A DNA stretch of 64,000 nt from Planctomycetaceae bacterium (GTDB taxonomy: Bacteria; Planctomycetota; Planctomycetia; Pirellulales; Pirellulaceae), in the NCBI GenBank assembly GCA_016794985.1, contig JAEUIQ010000047.1:223935-287934 (forward strand). The letters are read 5' to 3'. Below the pieces are notes generated by a model. The model did not search any database. It was not told the DNA's origin and saw only the letters and a program-made list of their open reading frames with translations. Positions 9,835 through 20,359 of this stretch are shown here, in pieces; position 1 is the first letter of the stretch, and every line of letters starts with the position of its first letter. The position numbers and the translations under genes were made by a program.

Positions 9835-10686
9835 TTATGGCAAGTTCAATCGGTTCGAGACGGCAGGAACAAAGACTTCCTTCATCGTGGGTGCCCACGA
9901 CCCGGGTCGTTCAAAGGCTAACGGGGATTCGCATTCGTTGCGATGGAACCAAACTCGCCACGGAAACAGGATGGAAGAAGTCGCAAAATGAACGCCAGAT
10001 CGAGCCGGCTGGATGCCAAAGTAGGGGCTGGCATAGCCGTACCGTTCCAATCGTGCGTCTTCGAACAACAGTGGTTGGTAGGTGATGTTCGGAGCAACCC
10101 AAGCCGCGACCGTCCCGACATTCGTGGGATACCCAAGCCCATTCGACGCCAACGCTTGAACCGTCGCGGCGGAATTCTCCGGATGAAGACGATCCTTGTG
10201 CATTGCAAGTTCTAATTGATCGACCGGCTTGAAGGTCCAGACACCCGTCGCGACAGAGTTGGAAGCATTGACATCCTGACCGACCATTGCCGAAGTATAA
10301 CTCGTACCATTGGTGTCCAACGGCAAAACGATCCCATCTCCATGCAATGGCATTTCGACTTCCTGCAGACTGGTTGGAAGCAGCACGGTTCGCGTCGTAC
10401 GCAGCGCCGCAGGAAGATAAGTCTCGTTTCGCTCAGGGCGTGTTGCGATCTCTGGGAAACGCGGCAATCCGCTTTCGGTCTGTTCAACCACGGAGACGGG
10501 CGCTGACAATTCTAAATCGTCGTTGGACACACAAGCCGCGCCACCTGCCGACAAATAACGCGGTGGCGTTAACTCTTGAGCAAGTCCCGAAACAGGTCCA
10601 GACAGAGCGAGAGAACCAGACCAGACGGCCAACCAAGCACGTAAGAAACCCGAGACACGGTGTACTTTGCTATTCTTTAACGTCAT
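9835..10686 (-). CDS. secreted protein of unknown function
   Basis: I do not recognise a family. The ATG at 10686 has a strong ribosome binding site (GCGGAGG, 9 bases upstream) and is followed by a signal-peptide-like stretch ending near ALSGPVSGLAQ, so I use it rather than an ATG 42 codons earlier at 10812. The roughly 283-residue product is rich in Pro, Thr and Ser. Its C-terminal part contains YGYASPYFGIQPARS and PWRVWFHRNE segments. It stands alone, 161 bases from the convergent nucleotidyltransferase gene. Confidence 0.6.
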   Translation of the reverse strand: MTLKNSKVHRVSGFLRAWLAVWSGSLALSGPVSGLAQELTPPRYLSAGGAACVSNDDLELSAPVSVVEQTESGLPRFPEIATRPERNETYLPAALRTTRTVLLPTSLQEVEMPLHGDGIVLPLDTNGTSYTSAMVGQDVNASNSVATGVWTFKPVDQLELAMHKDRLHPENSAATVQALASNGLGYPTNVGTVAAWVAPNITYQPLLFEDARLERYGYASPYFGIQPARSGVHFATSSILFPWRVWFHRNECESPLAFERPGSWAPTMKEVFVPAVSNRLNLP

Positions 10687-11001
10687 AAGTTCGATCCTCC
10701 GCAAGAGAGTATCGAACGGAACATTCCCTGATTCCAGCATCTGTCTTAGACACGCGAAAAGCGCTAAAACAGCAAACTTTCGAACATTCGAATCAAATTT
10801 CCTGATCGGCACAGCTTAACAGCAGGCCACAACACCGCCATCGCCCACTTTGCGGCGAATGTCGGTAGTCACAGGCGTTGGTTCGGACGTCGTGTCTCGA
10901 CCGCCAATGTCGGTTTGCACTGGACTTTACCGATTGACCTCGTCTGATTAGGCAACGTGTCGTCAGCAAGTTTGTGGCACGAACCCATAACCACAAAGAA
11001 C

Positions 11002-11352
11002 CTAAGCCAAATCGTTCAACAATTCATCCAGAATCTCATCGAACTGCTGGCTCGTGAATCCCATCCGAGCGGATGCCAACGCACACATGCGTTTTTCCTC
11101 TTCGGCTAACTCCCCGTCAATGGCCATCATGTGCATCATGTTCTTGAGCAATTCGACTCGTTCATCCATTCGAGTGGGCAACTTGAGATGCAAATGGCCG
11201 GACTGTATCTCGGCGACCACTTGTTCGAATTGCTGCTGCGTGATGCTCCACTGGTTTGCGCGCACGGCCAACATTTGGACTTCAGATTCGCTGAATTCCC
11301 CATCACTTGCAGCAATGGCCACCAAGTGCCGGAAGAGATCGATCTTCTGCAT
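11002..11352 (-). CDS. TerB-like domain protein
   Basis: The 116-residue all-helical protein has two copies of the acidic pattern typical of the TerB/DjlA-N superfamily: AASDGEFSESEVQML near residues 14-28 and MAIDGELAEEEKRM near 76-89. These probably bind a divalent metal. AGGA lies 7 bases before the ATG. The role in planctomycetes is unknown; stress-related and membrane-associated roles are described for relatives. It follows the ABC permease gene on the other side of a 189-base gap and need not be functionally linked to it. Confidence 0.8.
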   Translation of the reverse strand: MQKIDLFRHLVAIAASDGEFSESEVQMLAVRANQWSITQQQFEQVVAEIQSGHLHLKLPTRMDERVELLKNMMHMMAIDGELAEEEKRMCALASARMGFTSQQFDEILDELLNDLA

Positions 11353-11541
11353 AGGATCTTCCTAATCGGTTCGCGGACGGCTTCGTGCTACCGTCAGACA
11401 AGGATCACATCGTCGCCCCAGCCAACCCGCCTCCGTGGCCAGCCTTCCATCATGATCGAACCAGCTCCCAAATTCTAGCAGGCGAGTCTTGAGTTTTGAC
11501 AATCCGCATGTTATTCCGCCTAACTTGCCTAGTCGATAAGA

Positions 11542-14034
11542 TCAAAATTCTTGTCTCCAAAAGTACCAACAATTGAACAGCATCAGGACCGCAGCAAAAA
11601 TGCCGCTGCTCACAATAGGAGACCATGGATTGTCGGTTTGAGCGGTGAACGTATCGATATCCAACTGCGGCGGGGCTTCATCCGAGCGATTGGCATCAAC
11701 AGCCCCATCATTCGCCAGATGCTCGATCAACACATAGCATTCATTTGGCTTGGGAAAAATGGAATAGATTGGTTCGACACCCCAATCATAAATGCTGCGA
11801 ATCAAGTTCTTTTGAACCGACAAAGTTTCAACCACCTTCCCAGTCTCAACATCGACTTTGATCAAGTCGTCAACACCGTACGCGACGAAAAGGTGATTGT
11901 GAGAATCGAAAATAGTGGCCGTCGCTTTTCCGCGGATCCACGATTTGCGGACAAACGAACTATCCTTCGCGTCGAATAACCAAGTCTCACCATTCGTGTA
12001 GGTGACAACTGCTAAGCCCAACTCTTCATTGCAACTTAGTGAAAGTGGGATCGCCGATTTAGGCATTTGCAATTCAGTGATTGGTTCGAGAGTCTTGGCG
12101 TCAAAAACCGCTAATGACCTGCCGCGCATGGGAACCAAAAGCTTATCGCGTACTAGCCCCAGCGGCACTCGGTTGATCGACGTCCATTCCCAAGGCAAGG
12201 CAACCGTCAAATCAATCTGATACTGGCCATTGGCATTGCGGGTTGCTCGTGAGATCGTCGATCGGCCCAAGGAATAGCACGACGACAAATCGGGTGTGGC
12301 GACAATCCTGTCCCAACTTCGAGCCGCGTCGTAGGCAATGTTGCCAACCGGGACCCATGCCAGTGAAGCTGTACCCGGATTCGTTGATTCGGTTGGAGCC
12401 GTGGGAGTTGGATCCTCCACAGTGGGGCTTTCTTCACCTGCCGCTGATTCATTCGGAGCGGCAGTCGGCTGGCCAGCTGGACTATTGTCCGCCGCTTCTG
12501 CCGCAACACTCTTGAATTTGCCAAGCGAGGCCTCCGTCAACGCCTTTTGACCTGCGTCGTTCAATTGCAAAACGGCGCCGTAACTTGTCACGGCCAGCAA
12601 CTGTTGGTTGGCACCTTGCCAAAAGCCGAGACACCCAAACGGGAGGTCACCCACGACCTGAGGTTTGGCCAATTCGGCAGGTTCGTCATATCTGGCAACG
12701 GCGAATTTCTTGGTCAGGTCCGGCCGGGGCGGGAAGAACTGCAATTCGCCGACATAGAGCTTGCGGTCCGCCAGATACGTGGGTGAAGTCGTATTGAGCG
12801 AAGGCATCATCCCAGACATTGTCGCGAACATTTCCGGCGGCATGTCGTTACCCAGCGTGTACAGCCCGAGCTGCCAATTTTTGTTCGTAGTGTCGAAGAA
12901 CTCCGAATGGTTATGAGCAGAACGTCTCGCCAACGTGTCACCAACCATTTGCAGCTCGGCCGTTCGCTGGAAGGCCACAAGCCCCGAATAGGAGTAGCGA
13001 GAAAAGCTCAACAGATAACAGGCTCCCGCAAAAAAGATCGTGGCAATGATCGACAATACGACGTTACGAAATACCAAGCCCACACCGACGGTGACCGAGT
13101 AATACACTAAGAAAATCGTAAATGCTAACGGAATACACCACAAAATCTCGATCATCCATACATTGAACCGCGTGCCCAGAATCAGCCATACTCCGACCAA
13201 GAACAACGAGCTAATGATCAAGATTAAAAGGCCGCTACCGATAAACTTGGTGAGCAACAAGAAGATTCGCGTTTGCGGTTTGCTTAGCAGGAGGTACAGG
13301 CTGCCCTCTTCCAGCATCTGAGGAATGGCCGTGGATGTCACCAAAATTGCCAATAGAACACCAATCGTCAAAAACAGTTTGTCGAGTACAAACGGCAACC
13401 AAAGCCGAATGATCTCGGCAAGTCCAATCCCCGAAACTGGCAAAGTCGGAAGGTTGAACCACGCGTAAGTGAGCATCGCGTTCGATTCTGGTGGAACTGA
13501 AAGTTGTCCCCGGAGTCCCTCTTGAATAATCATTCGATTGAGGCGCTTCTGGTAATCAGCCGACAACGTGGTTCGTTGTTCCCACATTCGTTTCGTTTGG
13601 CGATTGTCGATTTGATCACCCCACTCTTGTTTGTCCCAGAGTGTTGTTTCGTTGATCAAGTAATTCAGTGCTTTCGCCAAGACTTCACGCCGTTCTCGGT
13701 TTCGTCGGTTGGGCGGGCCACTAGCCGGTTCTTCGGTATCCTTCGCGTCTTCCGCAATCGCAGTCACCGCCGTGCGGTGTTCGGGAGTGAGCAGCTCCCA
13801 CAATGTTTTCGCCACGGAATCACCGGGCCGCTCGGCCGCCGCAACCCAAGCTTTGGCCGTCTCGACCGGCTGACGAATCTCATCGCGCACCACCTCGAAT
13901 CGGACTTGTTCTTTGAAGGACAATGGCGCGAGTGCCAACAGCAACAAAACGACGCCGACGACTTCGAAGTACAACAATTTAGTGGCCAAAGTCGACCACA
14001 AAGATTCTTTCATGATCGCGAAAAACTGGTTCAT
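11542..14034 (-). CDS. ABC-2 type exporter permease with a large C-terminal propeller-like domain
   Basis: The protein has an N-terminal membrane helix near residues 15-40, an extracytoplasmic segment, and a cluster of helices at about 210-350 (FVLDKLFLTIGVLLAILVTSTAIP through IFFAGACYLLSF) typical of ABC-2 permeases. About 430 further residues look like beta-propeller blades (LAVFDAKTLEPITELQMP, IKVDVETGKVVETL), and a last membrane helix ends in YFWRQEF. The ATG at 14034 has GGGA seven bases upstream; a TTG at 14046 is in frame. The ATPase gene lies just upstream with a gap of about 100 bases, so the two form one exporter. Confidence 0.82.
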   Translation of the reverse strand: MNQFFAIMKESLWSTLATKLLYFEVVGVVLLLLALAPLSFKEQVRFEVVRDEIRQPVETAKAWVAAAERPGDSVAKTLWELLTPEHRTAVTAIAEDAKDTEEPASGPPNRRNRERREVLAKALNYLINETTLWDKQEWGDQIDNRQTKRMWEQRTTLSADYQKRLNRMIIQEGLRGQLSVPPESNAMLTYAWFNLPTLPVSGIGLAEIIRLWLPFVLDKLFLTIGVLLAILVTSTAIPQMLEEGSLYLLLSKPQTRIFLLLTKFIGSGLLILIISSLFLVGVWLILGTRFNVWMIEILWCIPLAFTIFLVYYSVTVGVGLVFRNVVLSIIATIFFAGACYLLSFSRYSYSGLVAFQRTAELQMVGDTLARRSAHNHSEFFDTTNKNWQLGLYTLGNDMPPEMFATMSGMMPSLNTTSPTYLADRKLYVGELQFFPPRPDLTKKFAVARYDEPAELAKPQVVGDLPFGCLGFWQGANQQLLAVTSYGAVLQLNDAGQKALTEASLGKFKSVAAEAADNSPAGQPTAAPNESAAGEESPTVEDPTPTAPTESTNPGTASLAWVPVGNIAYDAARSWDRIVATPDLSSCYSLGRSTISRATRNANGQYQIDLTVALPWEWTSINRVPLGLVRDKLLVPMRGRSLAVFDAKTLEPITELQMPKSAIPLSLSCNEELGLAVVTYTNGETWLFDAKDSSFVRKSWIRGKATATIFDSHNHLFVAYGVDDLIKVDVETGKVVETLSVQKNLIRSIYDWGVEPIYSIFPKPNECYVLIEHLANDGAVDANRSDEAPPQLDIDTFTAQTDNPWSPIVSSGIFAAVLMLFNCWYFWRQEF

Positions 14035-14133
14035 ATTCGGTCCCAAATTCTTTCGTAAAGAACTTACTCTGTCTTAGAGAACTTCAAAGTTGAGGATTTC
14101 GATGACAACGCTTACCCTGGTCAATAAGAGGTC

Positions 14134-15231
14134 TTATTGGCGACGCCCCGCTTGCAGTAGCACTTGACGCACTTCCGCATTTTTTACATCAGCACTCTTT
14201 TCCGAATGCCCAACCAATTCCAAAAACGCCGCTTCCAGCGACAATCGCTGCGGCGTAAGAGACAGAATGCTAAGCCCCGCTTTACGCAACAAGTCAACGC
14301 GAGCATCCACCTGCTTTTGATCTTCCAATTCTTCCGTAATCCACCACTGCCCTTCGCCGTCCAACTTGATTGCCGACGCGCGAAATCCCCGTGGATCCCA
14401 TTCCGCTGAATCCGGTCCAATTCTGGTTAACGCGGTGATTGATTCCGGCGGTCCCGCAACCAAGAATTTCACAGAAATCCCGTTGGTTTTTCCGCGACTG
14501 GTCTGCAAGAAGTCATGGATTCCGGCGACCGCGCCACAGTACGTGACGTTGCCTTCGGATAAGATCGCCACGTCTTGGCACAGGACTTCGACTTCTTGTA
14601 AGAGGTGACTATTGAGAAACACGGTGGTACCGCCCTTGCTCAACCGCAGCAAGATCTCGCGCACGCCCGCGCGAGCCTTCGGGTCAAGACCATCGGTTGG
14701 CTCGTCTAAAACCAGCAGCTTCGGTTGATGGATCATTGCTTGGGCCAACCCAAGGCGTTGGACCATGCCTTTCGAATACTTCTTAATTGACGACTTGCCC
14801 CAGCCTTCGAGCCCCACCAAGGACAAAAGTTCATCCCGCTTCGCGCGGACTTGACCACCGGACAGTCCGCTCAAGCCGCCGCAGTATTCCAAGGCTTGAT
14901 ACCCGGTCAAGTAACTGGGAAGGGCAAGTTTTTCAGGCAAGTATCCAATCATGCGCCGAGCGGCCAAACTGCCGGCCGGCAACCCAAAGACCGTCGCAGA
15001 CCCCGACGTGTGTCGAATGATGCCCATCAACACTTTGACGAACGTCGTCTTCCCGGCCCCGTTAGGGCCTAATAGCCCAAACACGCGCCCCGCTTGTACT
15101 TCAAAGCTAACGCCGTTCAAGGCTTGAAATTTTTTCCGCTTGATCCATCCTTCTCGGTATGTCTTTCGCAAATCAACCGCGCGGATGGCCGCCGTGGTTC
15201 CTGAGGGCGCTGCGTTGTTCGTAGAAATCAA
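14134..15231 (-). CDS. ABC transporter ATP-binding protein
   Basis: This is the ATPase partner of the neighbouring permease. The Walker A motif GPNGAGKTT is at residues about 54-62. The signature motif has the exporter variant YSKGMVQRLGLAQAM, and Walker B with the D-loop reads LLVLDEPTDGLDP, followed by the H-loop in FLNSHLLQEVE. An extra C-terminal region of about 130 residues follows the nucleotide-binding domain. The TTG start has AAGGA seven bases upstream; no better start lies downstream before the domain begins. The exported substrate is unknown. Confidence 0.93.
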   Translation of the reverse strand: MISTNNAAPSGTTAAIRAVDLRKTYREGWIKRKKFQALNGVSFEVQAGRVFGLLGPNGAGKTTFVKVLMGIIRHTSGSATVFGLPAGSLAARRMIGYLPEKLALPSYLTGYQALEYCGGLSGLSGGQVRAKRDELLSLVGLEGWGKSSIKKYSKGMVQRLGLAQAMIHQPKLLVLDEPTDGLDPKARAGVREILLRLSKGGTTVFLNSHLLQEVEVLCQDVAILSEGNVTYCGAVAGIHDFLQTSRGKTNGISVKFLVAGPPESITALTRIGPDSAEWDPRGFRASAIKLDGEGQWWITEELEDQKQVDARVDLLRKAGLSILSLTPQRLSLEAAFLELVGHSEKSADVKNAEVRQVLLQAGRRQ

Positions 15232-15548
15232 GTCAAAGTCCTTATGCTATTCTTCCGGCAACCGATTTTTTCCAGAATGCCGGTTTGTTCCCGAATATTT
15301 GAGTTCGCGGTACCTAATACGATATTGGAAACAACTTGGCTCAGGAAGGGTCCCGCACCCACGGATCGGTCCGAACCGACACTGCATTCCGTTCCAATTC
15401 AGAACCGGTTGGGCAAACATCCCGGACAAACCTAAGCCCACCGTAGCGGTCCACGTTGGCTCGCTGTTGTCGTTCGCCTGGGCTATAATTCGGGCTTCCG
15501 GGCAGCGTTGACCAATCCAAACACCCACGAAACTTGAGCGGTGCCCGA
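15232..15548. other. divergent intergenic region
   Basis: This gap of about 315 bases lies between the divergently transcribed ABC ATPase gene and the dehydrogenase/cytochrome gene, so it should hold both promoters. I find no clear operator, RNA gene or repeat in it. Confidence 0.5.
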
Positions 15549-18500
15549 ATGCGTCCCTGTACTACTGCGGTCTTTCGATTTTGGTTTCATTTTTTAGTCG
15601 CTTGTGTACTAAGTAGCTCTGCCAACGCGACGGGTGGGGCCGTGTTCCAAGATGATTCGCCCCAGTCGTTTGAGCCTGGCCCCAATACCCAACCCGAGAC
15701 GGTGCCACCGCTGACCGATCCGGCAGCGGTCGAGGCCTGGGTCACTCCACCGGGATTTGAGATCGGCCTGTTCTCCAGTAGCCCGAAGATAGCTCAGCCA
15801 ATCGCGGGAACGTTCGATCGAATGGGGCGACTTTGGTTGGCCGAGAATTACACCTATGCCGAACTTCCGCAACGGTTTGATCGGTCATTGCGGGACCGGG
15901 TTGTTATCCTCCAAGATTCGAACCAAGACGGAGTGGCGGATCGGCATTCGGTGTTTTACGATCAAGCCGAAATGTTGGCCAGTGTTGAAGTTGGAATGGG
16001 CGGTGTCTGGCTCCTATGCGCCCCACGCTTGCTCTTCATTCCCGATCAAGATTTAGACGGACGCCCCGATGGCGAACCGCAAGTAATTTTGGATGGATTC
16101 GAGGATCGCGAAGTAGGCCACAATCTCGTCAACGGATTGCGGTGGGGACCCGATGGTTGGCTTTATGGACGACATGGCATTCAAGCAACTAGCCATGTCG
16201 GGAAGCCTGGGACACCACCGGAGAATCGCATCACGCTCAACTGCTGTATCTGGCGTTATCACCCAGTCTACGAAAAGTTTGAAGTGGTCACCCATGGGAC
16301 CACCAATCCATGGGGACATGATTGGGACGAGCATGGCGAACTTTTTTTTATTAACACGGTCATTGGACACCTGTGGCACGCGATCCCTGGGCTACATACC
16401 GAGAGAATGTATGGCGAAGACTTGCGTCCTTATCTGTTTCATCTCACCGCACAAGTCGCTGACCATTATCATTGGGACCGACAATTTGAAGCTTGGATGC
16501 AACAACGCGATGGCATGACACCCGGGACCGATGCCGCAGGTGGTGGTCACGCGCATAGCGGGCTGGCTATTTACCACGGGTATCGTTGGCCTTCAGAGTA
16601 TCATGGCGATGTACTGACATTGAACTTTCACGGGCGACGTATCAATCAGGATAAACTCAAGTCGTTGGGAGCGACCTACACAGCAGAACACTGTCCCGAT
16701 CCGTTCAAGACGTCTGATCCGTGGTTTCGCGGGATCGATTTGTTTTGTGGTCCCGATGATGCCATGTATGTCTTGGATTGGTCCGACTTGGGCGAGTGTC
16801 ATGAAAACGATGGGATCCACCGTAGTTCCGGACGAATTTATCGCGTGAACTACTCTACGAATGCGACGACAACCTCGCCTGCCAATGTTCGAGATGTCAC
16901 CGAGGTTGTCGCGACGCTAAACAGTTCCAACTTGTTAGGAATCGCGGAACTATTGCACGATCAGCGTCCATGGGTTTGGCGCCAAGCGAGGCTTCGCCTC
17001 CAAGAACATGCCAGTGGTTTCGGCCGCGAAGATGCCGAATTAGAGGCGGATCTTTTTCGGGTGAAGAATCGGCTGCAGGCCGAGTTTTCTCAGGCGAGTT
17101 CGTCCGGATTGCGGCATCGTCTCTTAACAGGTCTTTGGGCAACCGGGTTACTGAAGGTCGACGAGATTGCAACGCTATTGGGACACTCGGATCCTCACGT
17201 GCGCGTGTGGGCGATTCGATTCTTGACCGATTCGTCAGTCGCCGGTCCGCAGCAACGGCTGGCAGGTCTTGAACTGGGCACGATGTCCTCCGAGTCCGTG
17301 GCCGCCTTATTGAAGCTTGCCGCCAGTGAACAACACGGTTTGGTTCTGACCTACTTGGCATCGTCCATGCGGCTGATGAATTTGGCGGATCGCTGGATAA
17401 TGGCAAGTTATTTGGTTCAACACGGAGAATTCGCGGAAGATCGCGTGTTCCCTTACTTGCTTTGGTACGGATTAGAACCGAGTATCGCCTTCCATTCGCG
17501 TCAAGTTGCCGAGATTTTAAACGCAAGCCGACTCCCGGTCATCGATCGCTTTGTCGCGAGACGATTGGCCATCGAGTACACCTTTCGGCCGGATGCGCTG
17601 CAGGGTCTCCTAGGGTACCTGGGTGACAAAGCGGTCAACATCGTCAAGAAGAATCAAATATTGGATGGCTTGACGGACGGATGGAAAGGTTGGAGCGATT
17701 TGCCCCGCCCAACCGGGTGGGAAGTGATGGCTCACTTGTCCGAACGTGAAAAAACAACGGCGGCCTTGGTGGAGGAACTGAACACGTATTTTGAAAATCG
17801 CCAGTCCCTGTCCGAACGACTGGTCTTGCTCGGTGATGAAAAGCAAACGTTGGAATTGCGGGGCTCCTTGATCCGTTCCGTGGTTCGCGATCTCGAAAGA
17901 GTCGGCGATACTTGGTCCGCAACCGATGAACAAGCGGCCGTTCTGCTTGGGAATCTGTTAGGGCATCGATTCCTGTCTGTAGGAGCGGCGCAAGGTTTGG
18001 CACGTTGGCGTGACTCGCGCGCGGCCGACATTTTGATTCGCAATTACCCATCCGCACCGGCAGCAGGTCAAGTCGCGATTATTTCGGCTTTGTGTGAGCG
18101 TTCTGACCGGGCTCGCGCATTGCTAAGTGCGATCCAAGCCGGAGCCATTCCGAAGGCTGCCGTTTCCGCCAATCAAATTCGGCAGCTTCAACTATTAGGG
18201 CAAGAAGAAATAGGAACGTTGGTCGCTCAGATTTGGCCTGAATTGACCAGCTTACTTGGGAAGTCTCAAATGCAACTCGTGCAGTCGTTGCGTGAAGTTC
18301 TGTCTCCCGAAGCGATCGCGAAGGCCGACATCGGCCGCGGTCAAAAACTATTTCAACAACAATGTGGAAAGTGTCATCGGCTGTTTGGTGCCGGAGAAAC
18401 GTTAGGACCCGAACTAACCGGAGCTCAGCGTGACAACTTGAGTTACTGGCTGCAAAACATTGTCGCACCTTCCGCAGAGGTCAATACCGAGTTTCGTTTG

Positions 18501-18731
18501 TCGTTGATTCAAATGGCCGATGGTCGAACTTTATCGGGCGTTGTAACGCAAAAAAGCCCCAGTTCGTTCGTGTTGGTTTCGCAAGAACAGTCGCAACTGA
18601 TCAAACAAGAGGATGTGGAAGAGATCAAGCCACTGAGTCAATCGTTGATGCCAGACGGCCTGCTCGACAGCCTCACCGACTCCGACAAACAAGATCTGTT
18701 CAAGTACCTGATGTCACCTGCCGGGAAGTAG
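15549..18731 (+). CDS. planctomycete-type membrane-bound dehydrogenase with C-terminal cytochrome c domain
   Basis: The roughly 1060-residue secreted protein starts with a signal peptide (RFWFHFLVACVLSSSANA). A large beta-propeller of the glucose/sorbosone dehydrogenase-like group follows (TPPGFEIGLFSSSPKIAQP, GRLWLAENYTY, MYVLDWSDLGECHE). Next come a HEAT-like helical region and a C-terminal haem-binding domain with CGKCH near residue 940 and LGPELTGA. This architecture is a hallmark of Planctomycetota. It presumably oxidises a sugar or alcohol outside the cytoplasm; the substrate is unknown. I take the ATG at 15549; a TTG five codons earlier is also in frame. Confidence 0.9.
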   Translation: MRPCTTAVFRFWFHFLVACVLSSSANATGGAVFQDDSPQSFEPGPNTQPETVPPLTDPAAVEAWVTPPGFEIGLFSSSPKIAQPIAGTFDRMGRLWLAENYTYAELPQRFDRSLRDRVVILQDSNQDGVADRHSVFYDQAEMLASVEVGMGGVWLLCAPRLLFIPDQDLDGRPDGEPQVILDGFEDREVGHNLVNGLRWGPDGWLYGRHGIQATSHVGKPGTPPENRITLNCCIWRYHPVYEKFEVVTHGTTNPWGHDWDEHGELFFINTVIGHLWHAIPGLHTERMYGEDLRPYLFHLTAQVADHYHWDRQFEAWMQQRDGMTPGTDAAGGGHAHSGLAIYHGYRWPSEYHGDVLTLNFHGRRINQDKLKSLGATYTAEHCPDPFKTSDPWFRGIDLFCGPDDAMYVLDWSDLGECHENDGIHRSSGRIYRVNYSTNATTTSPANVRDVTEVVATLNSSNLLGIAELLHDQRPWVWRQARLRLQEHASGFGREDAELEADLFRVKNRLQAEFSQASSSGLRHRLLTGLWATGLLKVDEIATLLGHSDPHVRVWAIRFLTDSSVAGPQQRLAGLELGTMSSESVAALLKLAASEQHGLVLTYLASSMRLMNLADRWIMASYLVQHGEFAEDRVFPYLLWYGLEPSIAFHSRQVAEILNASRLPVIDRFVARRLAIEYTFRPDALQGLLGYLGDKAVNIVKKNQILDGLTDGWKGWSDLPRPTGWEVMAHLSEREKTTAALVEELNTYFENRQSLSERLVLLGDEKQTLELRGSLIRSVVRDLERVGDTWSATDEQAAVLLGNLLGHRFLSVGAAQGLARWRDSRAADILIRNYPSAPAAGQVAIISALCERSDRARALLSAIQAGAIPKAAVSANQIRQLQLLGQEEIGTLVAQIWPELTSLLGKSQMQLVQSLREVLSPEAIAKADIGRGQKLFQQQCGKCHRLFGAGETLGPELTGAQRDNLSYWLQNIVAPSAEVNTEFRLSLIQMADGRTLSGVVTQKSPSSFVLVSQEQSQLIKQEDVEEIKPLSQSLMPDGLLDSLTDSDKQDLFKYLMSPAGK

Positions 18732-18787
18732 TCCCACGACATGTTCCAGCGATTTGCCAGTTTAGAAAACGGAAAGTGATTCAATTC

Positions 18788-20359
18788 ATGTCTGCAAGCT
18801 ACCTTCGATTCGTATGGCTGTTTTTGATTTTGCATGCTGCGAATTCCCATGGCTCGCGGCTCTTCGCGCAAACTGAGCTTGCTGAACAGCTTCAGCAGAT
18901 CGATCGCTTGGCTGAATCGGTGCGGGCGGATTGGCACGTCCCTGGTTTGTCGGTAGCGATTGTCAAGGATGGAGAGCTATTGTTTTCCAAAGGATATGGA
19001 GTGCGCGAGTTGGGTAGTGCGGCACCGGTCGATGCCGACACCCTGTTCGTGATTGCTTCCAACTCGAAAGCCTTCGTGACCGCGTCGATTTCAATCTTGG
19101 TTTCAGAAGGAAAATTGAAGTGGGACGACCGTGCGGCGGACTATTTGCCCGAACTGCGTCTTAACGATCCACTAGCCACGAATGAAATCACCATTCGCGA
19201 TTTGGTGTCGCACCGAAGTGGCTTGGGAACATTTAGCGGTGATTTGCTCTGGTATGGCACCAACTACTCGCGGGCCGAGATCTTGCATCGCGTTCGACAT
19301 CTCAAGCCGGTCTCTTCGTTTCGCAATCAGTACGGTTATCAAAACTTGATGTTTATCGCAGCTGGGCAGATCGTCGAGCGAGTTTCCGGACAGTCTTGTT
19401 CCGATTTTGTTCAGCAGAGAATCTTGGAACCGATCGGCATGAAACGAACAACGACGAGTATTCGCGATTTTGACGAGAACGTGGCGAGTCCACACAACGA
19501 GTCCGGAGGATCCCTCCGAGTGCTTCCGCACGACGACATGGACAATTGCTGGGGGGCCTGTGGACTCAACTCATCTGCCAACGATTTGAGCCGTTGGTTG
19601 CGGCTGCAATTGGCTCGCGGCGAGTTCGCCGGCCACAGGATCTTGGACCGCGAACAGGTCTGGCAAATGTGGCAACCGAGCATTGCGATGACGGTCTCCG
19701 AGGAATCGATGAAGTTCAATCCATCGCGCTACTTCTCTGCTTATGGGTTGGGGTGGGGAATATCGAGTTATCAAGGTCGTCGCGTCATCGGACACGGGGG
19801 TGGATTGGATGGCATGATCTCGCAAACAGCCATGATGCCGGAAGAAAATCTGGGAGTGGTGGTTTTGACGAATAGCGAATCGCCGGTTTCGACCATTTTG
19901 CGTGATTCGATTTTCGACATCTTGCTGGACACACCGGACAAGCAGGACTGGAATGCCGCGTACCAGCAACGGTACGCTCAAAGGCAAGCGGAAGCCCAAC
20001 AACAAAGGGCCAAATGGGAAGCTGAAAAAATCTCGAATGCACCCCATTCTTTACCCATCGAGAAGTACTGTGGTACGTATCGTTGTCCATTGTATGGCGA
20101 TGTGACGATTGAATTGGAGAACGGAGGTTTGGTTCTGAAAATGGTTCCGGCCCCCGATTTTGTAGCGGATTTGGTGCATCGCCATTACAACTGCTTCGAA
20201 TTGAGGTGGCGTCCCACGGTCACGTACAACTATCCGATTGGTTCAGTGAATTTTACAATCGATGGACGTGGCGAGAGCTCGAAACTAGCTATCGATCAAC
20301 CGAACGACGATTTCTGGTTTTATGAATTAGACTTGCGACGAGTAACGGAGAAACCATGA
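18788..20359 (+). CDS. secreted serine hydrolase, class C beta-lactamase/esterase-like
   Basis: The protein has a signal peptide, then a beta-lactamase-fold domain with the nucleophile motif SNSK (S-x-x-K), the YQN (Y-x-N) motif, and GHGGG in place of KTG. A C-terminal domain of about 120 residues resembles DUF3471. Such proteins are usually esterases or peptidases rather than antibiotic-hydrolysing enzymes. The ATG at 18788 has GGAAAG 11 bases upstream; a GTG at 18776 is in frame. Its stop overlaps the next start in ATGA, the first of several couplings in this run. Confidence 0.85.
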   Translation: MSASYLRFVWLFLILHAANSHGSRLFAQTELAEQLQQIDRLAESVRADWHVPGLSVAIVKDGELLFSKGYGVRELGSAAPVDADTLFVIASNSKAFVTASISILVSEGKLKWDDRAADYLPELRLNDPLATNEITIRDLVSHRSGLGTFSGDLLWYGTNYSRAEILHRVRHLKPVSSFRNQYGYQNLMFIAAGQIVERVSGQSCSDFVQQRILEPIGMKRTTTSIRDFDENVASPHNESGGSLRVLPHDDMDNCWGACGLNSSANDLSRWLRLQLARGEFAGHRILDREQVWQMWQPSIAMTVSEESMKFNPSRYFSAYGLGWGISSYQGRRVIGHGGGLDGMISQTAMMPEENLGVVVLTNSESPVSTILRDSIFDILLDTPDKQDWNAAYQQRYAQRQAEAQQQRAKWEAEKISNAPHSLPIEKYCGTYRCPLYGDVTIELENGGLVLKMVPAPDFVADLVHRHYNCFELRWRPTVTYNYPIGSVNFTIDGRGESSKLAIDQPNDDFWFYELDLRRVTEKP

